A DNA stretch of 64,000 bases from Nocardioides sp. (GCF_029937575.1 NZ_JAPYPS010000006.1:57411-121410), one strand, 5' to 3'; positions 25,162 to 35,313 are shown, counted from the stretch's first letter. The notes: a model not told the origin generated them from the sequence alone. Numbers and translations: made by a program.

Positions 25162-27174
25162 TCACCAATGAATCCCCTTGAAGACCTTGGCGAGCATGAT
25201 CTGCTCGGTCTCCCGGGTGCCGCTCTGCGGCACCTGACCCTTGGCCGCGGCCGAGTCGGGGAACACGTGGTAGGCCATGTTGAGCACGCGGAAGGCGAGC
25301 TTGGGCGCCACGGTGTGGGCGACGGCGCCGACGTTGCCGAGCGCCGTGTTGATCTCGTGCGGCTTGCTGACCATCGCGGTGATCACGGTGTCGGCAGCCT
25401 GCGCCGGTGAGATCGTGGGGAACTTGTCGTAGAGCTTGGTCGGGGCGATCATCGGCGTGCGCACCAGCGGCATGTGGATGTTGGTGAACGTGATCCCGTT
25501 GCCGACGACCTCCGAGGCCACCACGTTGCTCCAGGAGTCGAGGGCGGACTTGGAGGCGACGTACGCCGAGAACCGAGGCGGGTTGGTCTGCACGCCGATG
25601 GAGGAGATGTTGACGATGTGGCCGGACTTCTGGCGTTGCATGGCCGGCATCAGCCCCATGACCAGTCGGATCGCGCCGAAGTAGTTGAGCTGCATGGTGC
25701 GCTCGAAGTCGTGGAACCGATCGGTCGAGAGTCGCAGTGAGCGACGGATCGAGCGGCCGGCGTTGTTGACCACGAAGTCGACCGACGGCAGCTCGGTCGC
25801 GATCTGCTCGCACAGCCGGTCGATGGCCTCGAGGTCCGAGAGGTCGCAGGGAAAGACGTGGGCGGTGCCACCGCGCATCTCGATCGTGGAGCGGGTCTCC
25901 TCGAGCTTGTCCTTGCCGCGTGCCACGAGGACGGGGATGCCGCCGGCCTGGGCGACCTTGAGGGCGGTGACCTGCCCGATGCCCGACGAGGCGCCGGTGA
26001 TGACGACGTGCTTGCCGGCAAGGGCCGCACGTACCTTCGGGTCCTGGCCGGTGGAGGTATCGAGATTCTCCTCCCAGTAGCCCCACAGGGTGCGGACGTA
26101 GCTCTCCAGGTCGGGGACCGCGATACCGGAGCCCGCCAGGGCACGCTCGGTCCGCGAGGAGTCGAAGACCGCCGTGAAACCGGTGTGGGCCAGGACCTCG
26201 GCGGGAATCCCGACGCGGCCGAGGGTCTGGTCGAGCACCGTCTGCACGGCCTTGTTGCGCACCAGGGTGTTGATGACTGCGCCCGGGCGCAAGCGCCGGG
26301 GGACCAGCGCACCGGCGCGCGCCAGGCTGCGGTCGATCGGCGAGGCGAACTGCGGAGCCCCGGCGGCCTTGCAGAAGGCGTTGACCATCTCGACGGTGGA
26401 CTGCGGCTCCGGGTTGACCAGGTGGAACGCCTCGCCGTCGTGGTCGGGGAGGTGCGCCAGGTGATCCATCGCCTTGGCGACGTAGTCGACCGGGACGACG
26501 TTGGTGTCGCCGAGATCGACACCGGCGAGTGGCAGCCAGGCGGGCAGCCGGTCACGCATCGCCTTCATCAGGGGGAAGAAGTAGTAGGGGCCGTCGATCT
26601 TGTCCATCGCCCCGGTCTCGGAGTGACCCACGACGATCGCCGGACGGTAGACCCGCCACGGGATGCCCAGCGTTGTGGCCTCCTCGCGCACGATCCTCTC
26701 CGACTCGTACTTCGTCCGGTGGTACGGCGAGGGCAGGTGCTGGCCCTCGTCGAACATCGTCTCGTCGAAGCGCCCGCGGTACTCGCCGGCGGCCGCGACC
26801 GACGAGACCTGGTGGAAGCAACCGACGCGCAGAGACCCGGCCAGCTCGACGGCGTGCCGGGTGCCGCCGACGTTCATCGTCTCGTTCGTCGCGTCGTCGG
26901 CAGTCATGTCGTAGATCGCTGCCAGGTGGAAGAAGTGCTCGATGGAGCCGGCGTGCTCGGAGACCCACTGCCCGTCCACGCCGAGTCCGGCGGTGGACAG
27001 GTCGCCCACCACGGGCACGACGCGGCTCGAGCCCCAGCGCCTCATCAGGGTCTCGAGACGCCCCAGGGAGCCGGACCTGCAGAGGACGAAGATGTCGCCC
27101 TCGCGCGTGTCGACGAGCTCCTGGACGAGATGACGGCCGATGAACCCTGTGGCGCCGGTCACGAAGTAGGACAT
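25162..27174 (-). CDS. Two-domain acyl-CoA reductase / short-chain dehydrogenase fusion
   Basis: 670 residues from ATG 27174. The N-terminal half is an NAD-binding male-sterility-type (FAR) domain: VTGATGFIGRHLV, a HLAAIYD segment and YHRTKYESERIV (the catalytic YxxxK). The C-terminal half is a classical SDR: ITGASSGIGQVTALKVAQAG, NNAGRS, ISSIG and YVASK. Two-domain reductases of this kind (mycobacterial FcrA/AcrA1-like, Marinobacter FAR-like) reduce fatty acyl-CoA to aldehyde or alcohol for wax ester formation. A TAGTCT box seven bases upstream supports a leaderless start. Substrate unproven. Confidence 0.82.
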   Translation of the reverse strand: MSYFVTGATGFIGRHLVQELVDTREGDIFVLCRSGSLGRLETLMRRWGSSRVVPVVGDLSTAGLGVDGQWVSEHAGSIEHFFHLAAIYDMTADDATNETMNVGGTRHAVELAGSLRVGCFHQVSSVAAAGEYRGRFDETMFDEGQHLPSPYHRTKYESERIVREEATTLGIPWRVYRPAIVVGHSETGAMDKIDGPYYFFPLMKAMRDRLPAWLPLAGVDLGDTNVVPVDYVAKAMDHLAHLPDHDGEAFHLVNPEPQSTVEMVNAFCKAAGAPQFASPIDRSLARAGALVPRRLRPGAVINTLVRNKAVQTVLDQTLGRVGIPAEVLAHTGFTAVFDSSRTERALAGSGIAVPDLESYVRTLWGYWEENLDTSTGQDPKVRAALAGKHVVITGASSGIGQVTALKVAQAGGIPVLVARGKDKLEETRSTIEMRGGTAHVFPCDLSDLEAIDRLCEQIATELPSVDFVVNNAGRSIRRSLRLSTDRFHDFERTMQLNYFGAIRLVMGLMPAMQRQKSGHIVNISSIGVQTNPPRFSAYVASKSALDSWSNVVASEVVGNGITFTNIHMPLVRTPMIAPTKLYDKFPTISPAQAADTVITAMVSKPHEINTALGNVGAVAHTVAPKLAFRVLNMAYHVFPDSAAAKGQVPQSGTRETEQIMLAKVFKGIHW

Positions 27175-27235
27175 GTGCGCCAGACTACTGCGTGGTAGCC
27201 GCCCGGATGGAGGCTCGCGCAGGGTGGGGAACGGG

Positions 27236-28297
27236 CTAGGAGCGGGCGCCGGGATCGTCGGAACCGGAGCCGAACATGATCTCGTCCCAGCTCGGGACCG
27301 AGGCACGTCCCTTCTTCTTCTGCACGGGACGGCGGGTGGCTGCGGCCTCCTCGGCGGCCTCCTCAGCTGCCGGCTCCGGCTGCTTCGGGCTCTCGACCGT
27401 CAGGTCGGCGTCGGGTTCCTCGCCCTGGCCCTCGAAGAAGGCCTCCAGCGGCAGCGTGCCCTCCTCGACGGGTGGCTCGACGGGTGTCTCGAGGCGCGGC
27501 TCGACGGGCGGAGGCGCGGCCTGGTCCTCGTGGACCAGCTCGATCGCGTCGTCGCCGAGCGGCAGCTCGTCGGGCGGCACCGAGGTCAGACGGCGCTCCC
27601 GAACGCTCTGGAGGTCGTCGCGTGCGGGCGCTGGCGAGGCGACGGACTCACCGACGAGCCATCGGGCGTCCTCGTTGTCGAGCACCACGTAGTTGCCGCG
27701 CACATCGAAGGTGAACTGGGCCGAGCCCGAGCGCACGGTCAGCTCGTAGTCACCGAGCAGTGACCAGCGTCCGTCCTCACGACGCCAGGCGTCCCAGGCG
27801 ACCACACCCGGGTCGACGTTGCACGAGCGGAGGTGCGCCTCCACGGCGTCGCCCAGGGTGCGTGCGGCTCCGGAGGACTCGCCGGCAGGTCGGCGGAGGT
27901 TGGAGCGTTGGGCGCGCTCGGCGACGTGCTCACGCTCGGCGAGGACGGGGCCGGCGAACGCCATGATCTTCTCGACGCTCGTCTGGGCCGCCTCGGCGAC
28001 GGCCTCGGCGCTCTCTCCGGCGCGGATGCGCGCCTGGATGTCGCGGGGACGGAGGGTGCTGTCCATCGTGGTCTCCAACTTGCCGGTGCGGGAGGCGTCG
28101 CCACGCAGAGCAGCGCGCAGGCCAGGGGTGATGTCGAGGACGAACCCGGCCCCGGACCCGTCGGTGAGGAGCAGGGCTGCTCCGTCGCGGCTCAGTCCTC
28201 GCAACGAGAGGGGAGCGGGCGCACCCGCCCCGGGGCGGGGCTGGGCAGGAACGGCGCCGTCGAGCGGGTTGCCTGCCTGGTGCCCTGCCATGGTCAT
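27236..28297 (-). CDS. sepH: Septation protein SepH (DUF3071)
   Basis: 353 residues. The N-terminal DUF3071 domain includes LRGLSRDGAALLLTD, LRPRDIQARIRAGESAEAVAEAAQTSVEKIMAFAGPVLAERE (a helix-turn-helix-like stretch) and WRREDGRWSLLGDY. A long acidic Pro/Glu-rich linker and a short C-terminal conserved patch (RASVPSWDEIMFG) follow. SepH binds FtsZ through its terminal motif and promotes its assembly in Streptomyces and mycobacteria. ATG 28291 is an alternative start. Confidence 0.9.
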   Translation of the reverse strand: MTMAGHQAGNPLDGAVPAQPRPGAGAPAPLSLRGLSRDGAALLLTDGSGAGFVLDITPGLRAALRGDASRTGKLETTMDSTLRPRDIQARIRAGESAEAVAEAAQTSVEKIMAFAGPVLAEREHVAERAQRSNLRRPAGESSGAARTLGDAVEAHLRSCNVDPGVVAWDAWRREDGRWSLLGDYELTVRSGSAQFTFDVRGNYVVLDNEDARWLVGESVASPAPARDDLQSVRERRLTSVPPDELPLGDDAIELVHEDQAAPPPVEPRLETPVEPPVEEGTLPLEAFFEGQGEEPDADLTVESPKQPEPAAEEAAEEAAATRRPVQKKKGRASVPSWDEIMFGSGSDDPGARS

Positions 28298-28364
28298 CTG
28301 CCTTCTTCGCCTGCGGGTCTACCCCGATTCTTCTTCCGACCGACCCTACGCCAGCGACGGCTGA

Positions 28365-29594
28365 TCAGCCCGGCACCGCGCCGCGACCAGGCGCTTCAGA
28401 AGCCGCCACCGGGATCGAACGTGCCGTCGCCCTCGTGGCGAGTGCGGCCACCAGCGCCAGGGCGCCGCCCCCGATGGAGACGACGTAGGCCGCCGAGGCG
28501 CCGTGCGCATCCACGACCAGCCCGGCCACGGCTGCTCCGGGGGCGACACCGGCGACGAGGCCGGTCTGCAGGAAGGCCAGGCCCTCGGTCAGTCGGGCGG
28601 GCGGCACGTTGGCCTCGGCCAACGAGATGGAGGCGATCAGCGTGGGCGCGATCGCGAAGCCGGCGCCGAACAGGACCGCGCCCATCACCCACATCGAGTC
28701 GATGAGCAGCAGCGGGACCATCGTCACGGCCATGGCGGCGGCTCCGATCCGCAGGCGCTGGAGGACCGGACGGTGCCACGTCACGGCGCCGGTGATGGCG
28801 CCGGCGATCAGGCTGCCGGCCGCCCACAGGGCGAGCAGCACGCCGGCGTACGCCGTGGCTCCTTGCTCGTCGCTGAAGGCGACCGTCGTCACCTCCGCGG
28901 CCCCGAACAGCGAGCCCAGGGCCAGGCACACCACGCTCAGCGGCGCGACGGTGGCCCACGGCATCTGCGGGCGGGCGGAGCGGTGGACCGCACGGGGGTG
29001 CGGCGGCGGCTCCGTGCGACGCTGGGCGCTGAACAGGAGCGTTCCGCCGACGCCGGCCAGCACGGCCGCCGACAGGCCTGCGACGGGGTGCACGGCGGTG
29101 GCGAGCAGGGTGACGATGATGGGGCCGGTCATGAAGACCGTCTCGTCCGCGACGGCCTCGAGCGCGAAGGCCGTCTGCCGCTGTCCGGGGTCGGTCAGGA
29201 CATGGGCCCAGCGAGCGCGCACGCAGCTCCCGACCGCCGGCAGGGCAGCGCCGGTCGCCGCGGCCAGCGCGAAGGTGACCGGCAGTGCTGCCTCGGCCTC
29301 CACCGACCACATGAGCGAGGCCAGAGCCACCCCCCAGACGGAGATGGCGACGGGGAGCACCCGGGACTGGCCGAACCGGTCGGTCCAGCGCGCCTGCAGG
29401 ATCGCGAAGCCCGCGTTGGCGACCAGGGTCACGGCGGAGACCGCCCCGGCCAGCCCGTAGGAGCCCGACTGTGCCTCGACGAGCAGGACGATGCCGAGCC
29501 CGACCATCGAGATGGGCAGTCGCGCGACCAGTCCGCTGGCGCTGAACAGCGCCGTCCCGGGATGGGCGAGGATCCGGGCGTAGGAACCGAGCAC
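28365..29594 (-). CDS. MFS transporter, 12 predicted membrane helices
   Basis: 409 residues rich in hydrophobic segments, with the loop-2/3 motif ARWTDRFGQSRVLP (MFS motif A variant) after the second helix. The substrate is unknown; family members of this type export drugs or small metabolites. A TAGGCT box (29606-29601, minus strand) six bases before the GTG implies a leaderless mRNA. Divergent from hemH. Confidence 0.85.
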   Translation of the reverse strand: MLGSYARILAHPGTALFSASGLVARLPISMVGLGIVLLVEAQSGSYGLAGAVSAVTLVANAGFAILQARWTDRFGQSRVLPVAISVWGVALASLMWSVEAEAALPVTFALAAATGAALPAVGSCVRARWAHVLTDPGQRQTAFALEAVADETVFMTGPIIVTLLATAVHPVAGLSAAVLAGVGGTLLFSAQRRTEPPPHPRAVHRSARPQMPWATVAPLSVVCLALGSLFGAAEVTTVAFSDEQGATAYAGVLLALWAAGSLIAGAITGAVTWHRPVLQRLRIGAAAMAVTMVPLLLIDSMWVMGAVLFGAGFAIAPTLIASISLAEANVPPARLTEGLAFLQTGLVAGVAPGAAVAGLVVDAHGASAAYVVSIGGGALALVAALATRATARSIPVAASEAPGRGAVPG

Positions 29595-29723
29595 GTCGGG
29601 AGCCTACTGGGCGGACGCGGGTACTTCGTTGCTGCCTGAGTGGCCGGGCGCCCCCTCCACCGGAGCGCTGCGCCGTACGACGGCTCGCACTCCACCCCTC
29701 CCGACGGGTGGCCCGGACCTCCC

Positions 29724-29738
29724 TACGATGACGGGGTG
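29724..29738 (+). promoter_or_regulatory. hemH -10 box and leaderless start
   Basis: TACGAT (29724-29729) lies six bases before GTG 29736, so transcription should start at or near the start codon. No Shine-Dalgarno sequence is visible. Confidence 0.55.
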
Positions 29739-30848
29739 ACACCTCCTGACGTGGCCCCCTACGACGCACTCCTGCTGGTCTCCTTCGGGGGGCCGGAGAA
29801 GCCCGAGGACGTCGTTCCCTTCCTCGAGAACGTCACGCGCGGTCGCGGCATCCCGCGCGAGCGTCTGGAGCAGGTGGGTGAGCACTACTTCCTCTTCGGG
29901 GGCCGCTCGCCCATCAACGACCAGAACCGCGCCTTCATCGCTGCCGTCGAGCGGGACCTCGCCGAGCACGGCATCGATGTGCCGGTCTACTGGGGCAACC
30001 GCAACTGGGATCCCTACCTGCGCGACACCGTCGCCCGCATGGCGGCCGACGGCATCACGCGCGCAGCGTGCTTCGTGACCAGCGCCTACTCGTCCTGGTC
30101 GAGCTGTCGGCAGTACCGCGAGAACCTGTACGACGCCGTCGAGGGCATCGAGGGTGCGCCTCGCCTGGACAAGCTGCGGCACTACTTCAACCACCCCGGA
30201 TTCCTCGAGCCGGTCGTCGATGCCACCCGCGCGGCGTTGGACGACCTCCCCGACGGGCTCGGGCACGGTGCGCGGATCGTCTTCGTCACCCACTCGATCC
30301 CTACGGCCATGAACGAGGCCAGCGGGCCACCGCAGTCAGGCGGTTCGGCCTACGTCGCCCAGCACCTGAGCGCGGCGCGGGTCGTGGTCGATCGGATCGC
30401 CGAGCAGACGGGGCGGCGCCACGAGCACGACCTGGTCTTCTGCTCCCGCTCCGGCTCGCCGCGCACGCCGTGGTTGGAGCCCGACGTCAACGACCACCTG
30501 GAGGCGCTCGCCGAGGCGGAGGAGGTCCGGGCCGTGGTGCTGGTGCCGATCGGCTTCGTCTCCGACCACATGGAGGTGATCTACGACCTCGACACCGAGG
30601 CGTTGGCCACGGCCGAGCGGCTGCGACTGCCGGCTCGGCGAGCTGCGACCCCCGGCGAGGACCCGCGATTCGTCGCCGTGGTCCGCGATCTCGTCACCGA
30701 GCGCGCTGTGGCCGAGTCAGGAGTGGCGGCCGGTCGGGCGGCGTGGGGCGAGCTCGGGGCACTGTGGGACCGGTGCCCGGTGGGCTGCTGCGCCAACCCC
30801 GGTGCTGCCGGCGGTGACCGTCCCGCGTTGTGCGGCGAGACCGCGTGA
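29736..30848 (+). CDS. hemH: Ferrochelatase (coproporphyrin-type in actinobacteria)
   Basis: 370 residues from GTG 29736. The N-terminus [25 protein letters not shown] and the central [25 protein letters not shown] are ferrochelatase signatures. [21 protein letters not shown] contains the conserved active-site Glu/His region, and a Cys cluster near the end ([14 protein letters not shown]) fits [2Fe-2S]-containing actinobacterial enzymes. In this phylum the enzyme usually inserts iron into coproporphyrin III (CpfC). It overlaps the next gene as GTGA. Confidence 0.94.
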   Translation: MTPPDVAPYDALLLVSFGGPEKPEDVVPFLENVTRGRGIPRERLEQVGEHYFLFGGRSPINDQNRAFIAAVERDLAEHGIDVPVYWGNRNWDPYLRDTVARMAADGITRAACFVTSAYSSWSSCRQYRENLYDAVEGIEGAPRLDKLRHYFNHPGFLEPVVDATRAALDDLPDGLGHGARIVFVTHSIPTAMNEASGPPQSGGSAYVAQHLSAARVVVDRIAEQTGRRHEHDLVFCSRSGSPRTPWLEPDVNDHLEALAEAEEVRAVVLVPIGFVSDHMEVIYDLDTEALATAERLRLPARRAATPGEDPRFVAVVRDLVTERAVAESGVAAGRAAWGELGALWDRCPVGCCANPGAAGGDRPALCGETA

Positions 30849-31663
30849 GCACTGACAGCGCGGTCGACCTTGATGAGCTGGCCGACCTCGCCGTCGAGGT
30901 CGCCCGCGAGGCGGCCACGCTGGTGCGCGGGCGCGCCCAGCGCGAGGTGACCGTCGCCGACACCAAGACCAGCCCCATCGACGTCGTCACCGAGGCGGAC
31001 AAGGCCTCCGAGGAGCTCGTGCGCGGGCGCATCCTCGCCCGACGACCCGCCGACGCGTTTCTCGGCGAGGAGGGCGACGACGTGCCCGGCACGAGTGGTG
31101 TGCGGTGGATCGTCGATCCCATCGACGGCACCGTCAACTTCCTCTACGGGATCCCGCAGTACGCCGTGTCCATCGCCGCCGAGGTCGACGGCGACGTCGT
31201 CGTCGGCGTGGTGCTCGACGTCGCCAAGGGTGTGGAGTACGTCGCCCGGCCCGGTGCCGACGGCCGCACGGTCGCGACGAGGGACGGCGTACCGATCTCG
31301 GTCCGGGGACCGGCTCCTCTGGCGGAGCGGCTGATCGCCACGGGCTTCTCCTACGTCGCGGAGGTCAAGGTGCACCAGGCCGCTGCCGTGGCGCACCTGC
31401 TGCCGCGCATCCGCGACATCCGCCGACTCGGCTCGTGCGCCCTGGACCTGTGCCACGTGGCAGAGGGGATCATCGACGGCTACGTCGAGGAGGGGGTCAA
31501 CCTGTGGGACCACGCGGCCGGAGGGCTGATCGCGCGAGCGGCGGGCGCAGCGACGCGCACCGGCCTCGGAGCAGGAGGTCGGACCCTGCTGCTGTGTGCC
31601 CCGTCACACGGCCTGGACGAGCTCCTCGGGGCGACGCTGGAGGCGGGATTCTGGGGGGAATAG
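30845..31663 (+). CDS. suhB: Inositol monophosphatase family protein (SuhB-like)
   Basis: 272 residues. The metal-binding motif [15 protein letters not shown] lies at about residues 88-102. [10 protein letters not shown] and [18 protein letters not shown] are the other family signatures. Mg2+-dependent phosphatases of this family act on inositol-1-phosphate or related sugar phosphates, for example in phosphatidylinositol supply. The gene is coupled to hemH, and a suhB-type gene stands at the equivalent place near DUF4193 in mycobacteria. Confidence 0.9.
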   Translation: MSTDSAVDLDELADLAVEVAREAATLVRGRAQREVTVADTKTSPIDVVTEADKASEELVRGRILARRPADAFLGEEGDDVPGTSGVRWIVDPIDGTVNFLYGIPQYAVSIAAEVDGDVVVGVVLDVAKGVEYVARPGADGRTVATRDGVPISVRGPAPLAERLIATGFSYVAEVKVHQAAAVAHLLPRIRDIRRLGSCALDLCHVAEGIIDGYVEEGVNLWDHAAGGLIARAAGAATRTGLGAGGRTLLLCAPSHGLDELLGATLEAGFWGE

Positions 31664-31749
31664 TGCGCCCCCGGGCGACGTTCGGATGTACCTGCGGCGC
31701 CCGGTGTTCCCTCGTGAGGGGGGATGGTGCACAATCTGCCCCGCTGGGG

Positions 31750-31814
31750 CCCGAGTTCACTCGGGGACGCAGGGTCCACACACAGACGATTCCGGCGCCC
31801 GGACACACCCGGGC
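31750..31814 (+). promoter_or_regulatory. DUF4193 gene leader with two hairpins
   Basis: Within the 195-base gap before the DUF4193 gene there are two short hairpins: CCCGAG-TTCA-CTCGGG (31750-31765) and GCCCGG-ACACAC-CCGGGC (31797-31814). They could be the suhB terminator or a structured 5' leader; a CACAAT -10-like element lies just upstream near 31730. Function not determined. Confidence 0.4.
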
Positions 31815-31858
31815 AGCCGACATACCGGGCAACTGGGCGAGAGGGGAGTGAGCGACGC

Positions 31859-32149
31859 ATGGCGACCGACTACGACGCACCGCGCAAGAACGAGGAAGAT
31901 CAGTCCGAGGAGAGCATCGAAGAGCTCAAGGCGCGTCGTCACGACAAGAACTCGGGCAAGGTCGACGAGGACGAGACCGAGGCCGCAGAGAGCTTCGAGC
32001 TCCCTGGCGCCGATCTGTCCCACGAGGAGCTTGCCGTCGAGGTGAAGCCCAAGCAGGAGGACGAGTTCACCTGCATGAGCTGCTTCCTGGTGCACCACCG
32101 CAGCCAGCTGGCCGACGAGAAGAAGCTCTACTGCGTTGATTGCGTCTGA
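31859..32149 (+). CDS. DUF4193 protein with zinc-ribbon tail
   Basis: 96 residues from ATG 31859. It is strongly acidic and ends in [27 protein letters not shown], whose CxxC...CxxC is a probable zinc ribbon. It belongs to a small actinobacterial family found next to dut and the DUF3093 gene (M. tuberculosis Rv2699c, from memory). Function unknown; a nucleic-acid or polymerase-associated role is only a guess. Confidence 0.9.
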   Translation: MATDYDAPRKNEEDQSEESIEELKARRHDKNSGKVDEDETEAAESFELPGADLSHEELAVEVKPKQEDEFTCMSCFLVHHRSQLADEKKLYCVDCV

Positions 32150-32211
32150 CACGACGAAGGAGTGACAGGCGCAATCGTCGGTGGCCGAGCCGCGGCCTCG
32201 GGTTGTCGGCT

Positions 32212-32535
32212 CTAGACGTCCTTCTCCAGGCCGGGAGGCAGCTTGCCGGTCGACTTGAGGTAGTAGCCGGCGGCACGCCGCTGGGCGAGCATCCGCGCCA
32301 TGGCGACGAGCGTGCCGCTCGCGGCCGCCCACATCACGGCCTCGCGCATCTGCACGTCCGGGTCGGCGGGGTTGGCCGGCGGGTTCTTGCCGGTTGCGGC
32401 CTTCCACGAGGTGGTGAGGCCCTTCCGGGCGACCGCGGCGGCACCCAGCGACGCGACCAGCGAGAAGACGGACCAGACCTTGGAGCTGTCGGCGACGTCG
32501 CGCTGCTGCGCCGGCTCCGGAGACTTCTTTGCCAT
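32212..32535 (-). CDS. DUF4235 small membrane protein
   Basis: 107 residues with two hydrophobic segments ([20 protein letters not shown] and [32 protein letters not shown]), the usual DUF4235 pattern. A TAGGGT box (32547-32542, minus strand) six bases before ATG suggests a leaderless mRNA. Function unknown; convergent with the DUF4193 gene. Confidence 0.85.
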   Translation of the reverse strand: MAKKSPEPAQQRDVADSSKVWSVFSLVASLGAAAVARKGLTTSWKAATGKNPPANPADPDVQMREAVMWAAASGTLVAMARMLAQRRAAGYYLKSTGKLPPGLEKDV

Positions 32536-32544
32536 GTCTCGACC

Positions 32545-32997
32545 CTAGAGCATGGCGTTGATGGCAGCAGCGAGCCCATCGGGATCACGTGTGGCGATCA
32601 ACCAGTACGGCGCCGGGTCGACCGGGTCGTCGATCCGGAGCCGAACAGCCCGGTCGAGGTAGGGCCGCAGCACGAGGTAGGCGCGCGCGTCGGCCTCCAC
32701 GCCCGCCGTACGGCGCGTCTGCTCGGCGTCCAACGCCACCGCGGGCCCGAGGTGCTGGGCTGCGATGTGGGCACGCCCGACCCGCAGCTCGCCGTCCTCG
32801 ACCCTCACCTCGACACCGCCGTACCGGGCGAAGAAGGCCGCCAGCAGGAGCAGGCACACCGCCGTGACGCTCCAGGCGATGTGCCCCGGGATCGCCACGA
32901 CGAGCGCGAGCCACAGGGTCGCGACGAGCATCGTGCCCTGGACCCACCACCGCAGGGGGACGTGCAGCCGCTCGCGATGGGCGGCGGTCGTGGTCAC
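32545..32997 (-). CDS. DUF3093 membrane protein
   Basis: 150 residues. Two adjacent membrane helices ([43 protein letters not shown]) are followed by a soluble beta domain with [15 protein letters not shown] and [17 protein letters not shown], matching DUF3093. It is divergent from dut as in mycobacteria. Function unknown. Confidence 0.88.
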   Translation of the reverse strand: MTTTAAHRERLHVPLRWWVQGTMLVATLWLALVVAIPGHIAWSVTAVCLLLLAAFFARYGGVEVRVEDGELRVGRAHIAAQHLGPAVALDAEQTRRTAGVEADARAYLVLRPYLDRAVRLRIDDPVDPAPYWLIATRDPDGLAAAINAML

Positions 32998-33072
32998 AGG
33001 GCGATTCTCCCACCCGGGACGGTGGTCGAGTCACCGGGCCCGGCTGCTCCTCGGCCCACTAAGGTCGCGCAC

Positions 33073-33552
33073 GTGAACCCGAACCCCGTTCCCACGGACC
33101 TGGCTGTGCAGGTTCTCCGGCTCGATCCTGAGCTGCCGCTCCCGTCGTACGCCCGCGCCGGCGACGCCGGCGCCGACCTGATGACCACCACCGACGTCAC
33201 CCTGGCGCCGGGGGAGCGCGTCCTCGTCCCGACGGGGATAGCGGTTGCGCTGCCCGAGGGGTACGTCGCCCTCGTGCATCCGCGCTCGGGCCTGGCGGTG
33301 CGTCACGGGCTGTCGATCGTCAACACGCCCGGCACCGTCGACGCCGGCTACCGGGGCGAGATCAAGGTGCTGCTGGTCAACCACGACGCCCGCGAGCCGG
33401 TCGTGCTGCGTCGTGGCGACCGGATCGCCCAGCTGGTGATCCAGCGGGTCGAGCGGGCTGCGTTCACCGAGGTGGAACGACTCCCCGAGAGCGAGCGTGG
33501 CGACGGGGGCTACGGTTCTACCGGGGGTTTCGGATCCGGGACCCCTTCGTGA
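33073..33552 (+). CDS. dut: Deoxyuridine 5'-triphosphate nucleotidohydrolase (dUTPase)
   Basis: 159 residues. All five trimeric dUTPase motifs are present: [41 protein letters not shown] and the C-terminal [10 protein letters not shown] that closes over the active site. It hydrolyses dUTP to dUMP, limiting uracil in DNA. A TAAGGT box at 33060-33065, seven bases before the GTG, suggests a leaderless start. It heads an apparent operon through the DUF3159 gene. Confidence 0.96.
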   Translation: MNPNPVPTDLAVQVLRLDPELPLPSYARAGDAGADLMTTTDVTLAPGERVLVPTGIAVALPEGYVALVHPRSGLAVRHGLSIVNTPGTVDAGYRGEIKVLLVNHDAREPVVLRRGDRIAQLVIQRVERAAFTEVERLPESERGDGGYGSTGGFGSGTPS

Positions 33553-33567
33553 GTCAGGAGTGAGTTC

Positions 33568-34209
33568 GTGAAGTTCCGTCGCAAGTCCGCCACCGGCGAC
33601 GCCGAGAGCCCTGAGGGCGCCTCCTCCGAGGCATCCCAGGTCGAGACGCCCCCTGGCCCCTACGACGCCGACGACCTGCCGGACGACGGTGTCGAGCGCG
33701 TCGATCTCGGCTCCCTGCTGATCGCCCCGGAGGAGGGCCGCGAGCTGCGGCTGCAGGTCGACGATTCCTCGGGCAACGTGCAGTCGGTGATGCTGGCGGG
33801 GGCCGACGGTGCCATCGAGATCCGAGCCTTCGCTGCGCCGCGCAACGGAGACCTCTGGAACGACGTGCGGCCCCAGATCGCTGCCGACACCGCCCAGCGC
33901 GGCGGGACCGCCACCGAGCGCGAGGGTCGCTTCGGCACCGAGCTGCTGTGCCAGATGAAGGTGCAGCGACCCGAGGGCGGCACGGCGACCCAGCCGTCGC
34001 GCATCGTCGGGATCAACGGTCCGCGCTGGTTGCTGCGGGCCACGATGCTCGGGCGCCCGGCGATCGAGCCGGACGCTGAGGACTCGGCGCAGTGGGAGGA
34101 CGTCCTCACCCGCGTGGCCGTGCGACGAGGCGCGCACGCGCTTCCCGTCGGTGAGCCGTTGCCGCTGATCCTGCCTGACCAGGCTCGACGGGTCAGCCCG
34201 CCCGCCTGA
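33568..34209 (+). CDS. DUF3710 protein
   Basis: 213 residues, soluble and acidic at the N-terminus. Core segments LGSLLIAPEEGRELRLQVDDSSGNVQSVML and INGPRWLLRATMLGRPAI identify DUF3710, an actinobacterial family that follows dut. Function unknown. Confidence 0.88.
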   Translation: MKFRRKSATGDAESPEGASSEASQVETPPGPYDADDLPDDGVERVDLGSLLIAPEEGRELRLQVDDSSGNVQSVMLAGADGAIEIRAFAAPRNGDLWNDVRPQIAADTAQRGGTATEREGRFGTELLCQMKVQRPEGGTATQPSRIVGINGPRWLLRATMLGRPAIEPDAEDSAQWEDVLTRVAVRRGAHALPVGEPLPLILPDQARRVSPPA

Positions 34210-34231
34210 GCGGCGGGGAGCGGAGCCAGCC

Positions 34232-34594
34232 ATGGCCGAGAAGAGCAGACTGCGCCGCACGATCAGCAAGTGGGCCAACAACGACGACCAGGACGCCCGA
34301 GACCTGCGCGCCCAGTACGTCGGCGAGGGCGACGTGTGCATCGGTGACGCCGTCGACCGCACCCTGGTCACCCTGCAGGGGACGATCCGTTCCCTGACGG
34401 TTCGGCCGCGTGGTGGGGTGCCCGCTCTGGAGGCCGAGCTGTACGACGGCTCCGGCGTCATCACCCTCGTCTGGCTCGGACGCCGACGGATCGCCGGCAT
34501 CGACCCCGGCCGCTCGATGCGGGTCCGTGGCCGCGTCGGCCGTCAGGACGGCGTACGGATCGTGTACAACCCGCGCTACGAGCTGATGTCGTGA
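34232..34594 (+). CDS. OB-fold nucleic-acid-binding-like protein
   Basis: 120 residues. LVTLQGTIRSLTVRPRGGVPALEAELYDGSGVITLVWLGRRRIAGIDPG is a typical single OB-fold of the RecG-wedge/tRNA-anticodon type. An overlapping start couples the next gene. Conserved between the DUF3710 and DUF3159 genes in actinobacteria; the ligand is not known. Confidence 0.88.
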   Translation: MAEKSRLRRTISKWANNDDQDARDLRAQYVGEGDVCIGDAVDRTLVTLQGTIRSLTVRPRGGVPALEAELYDGSGVITLVWLGRRRIAGIDPGRSMRVRGRVGRQDGVRIVYNPRYELMS

Positions 34595-35313
34595 GCGAGC
34601 AGGAGCAGGCTCCCGGCCCGACCGTCGCCACCGTCGAGGCCCTCGTGCGCAGCCAGATGGCGACCGCCCTCGGCGGCCGACGCGGCATGATCGAGGCCGG
34701 CGTCCCCGGCATCCTGTTCACCGCCGTCTGGCTCCCGACCAAGGACCTCCAGCTCGCCCTGGTCCTGAGCCTGGTGGCGGTCGGCGTCGCCGCCGCGCTG
34801 CGACTGCTCCAGCGGGGCCCCTTGCAGTACATCTTCAACGCCTTGTTCTCGATCGGCATCGGCTACCTGTTCGTCCGGATCGCCGCCTCCTCGGGAGGCT
34901 CCGAGTCCGACCAGGCGCTGGCGTTCTTCCTGCCCGGCATCATCTACAGCCTCGTCTACACGATCGTGCTCTTCGGCTCGTCCTTCGCCGGGTGGCCGGT
35001 GGTGGGGTTCATGGTCGGCAGCGTCACCGGCGATCCGACCGCCTGGCACGACGACAAGCAGATCGTGAGGCTCTGCTCGCGGCTCACCCTGCTGCTCGCC
35101 GCGCCGGGCGCGATCGGGGTGCTGCTCCAGGGGCCCGTGTGGTTCCTCGGCTGGCGCGACATCGTCGACGCGGACGTGGCGGTGGGGATCATCGCAGGCC
35201 TGCGCTACGGGCTCGGGTGGCCGCTGCGGATCGCCTCCTGGTCGGCGATGATCTGGCTGCTGGCCCGCAACGCGACGCCCATCGTCCAGGAGAGCAGCCC
35301 TCAGGAAGGGTGA
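34591..35313 (+). CDS. DUF3159 membrane protein
   Basis: 240 residues with five or six hydrophobic segments (GVPGILFTAVWLPT, LALVLSLVAVGVAAAL, YIFNALFSIGIGYLFV and others), matching DUF3159. It overlaps the OB-fold gene start-to-stop and the convergent TrkA gene by 13 bases at its 3' end. Function unknown. Confidence 0.87.
   Translation: MSEQEQAPGPTVATVEALVRSQMATALGGRRGMIEAGVPGILFTAVWLPTKDLQLALVLSLVAVGVAAALRLLQRGPLQYIFNALFSIGIGYLFVRIAASSGGSESDQALAFFLPGIIYSLVYTIVLFGSSFAGWPVVGFMVGSVTGDPTAWHDDKQIVRLCSRLTLLLAAPGAIGVLLQGPVWFLGWRDIVDADVAVGIIAGLRYGLGWPLRIASWSAMIWLLARNATPIVQESSPQEG

Noticed and set aside
29640..29735. Longer N-terminus for HemH from an upstream GTG
   Set aside because: Ferrochelatase similarity begins at [12 protein letters not shown], and the TACGAT box places the start at GTG 29736.
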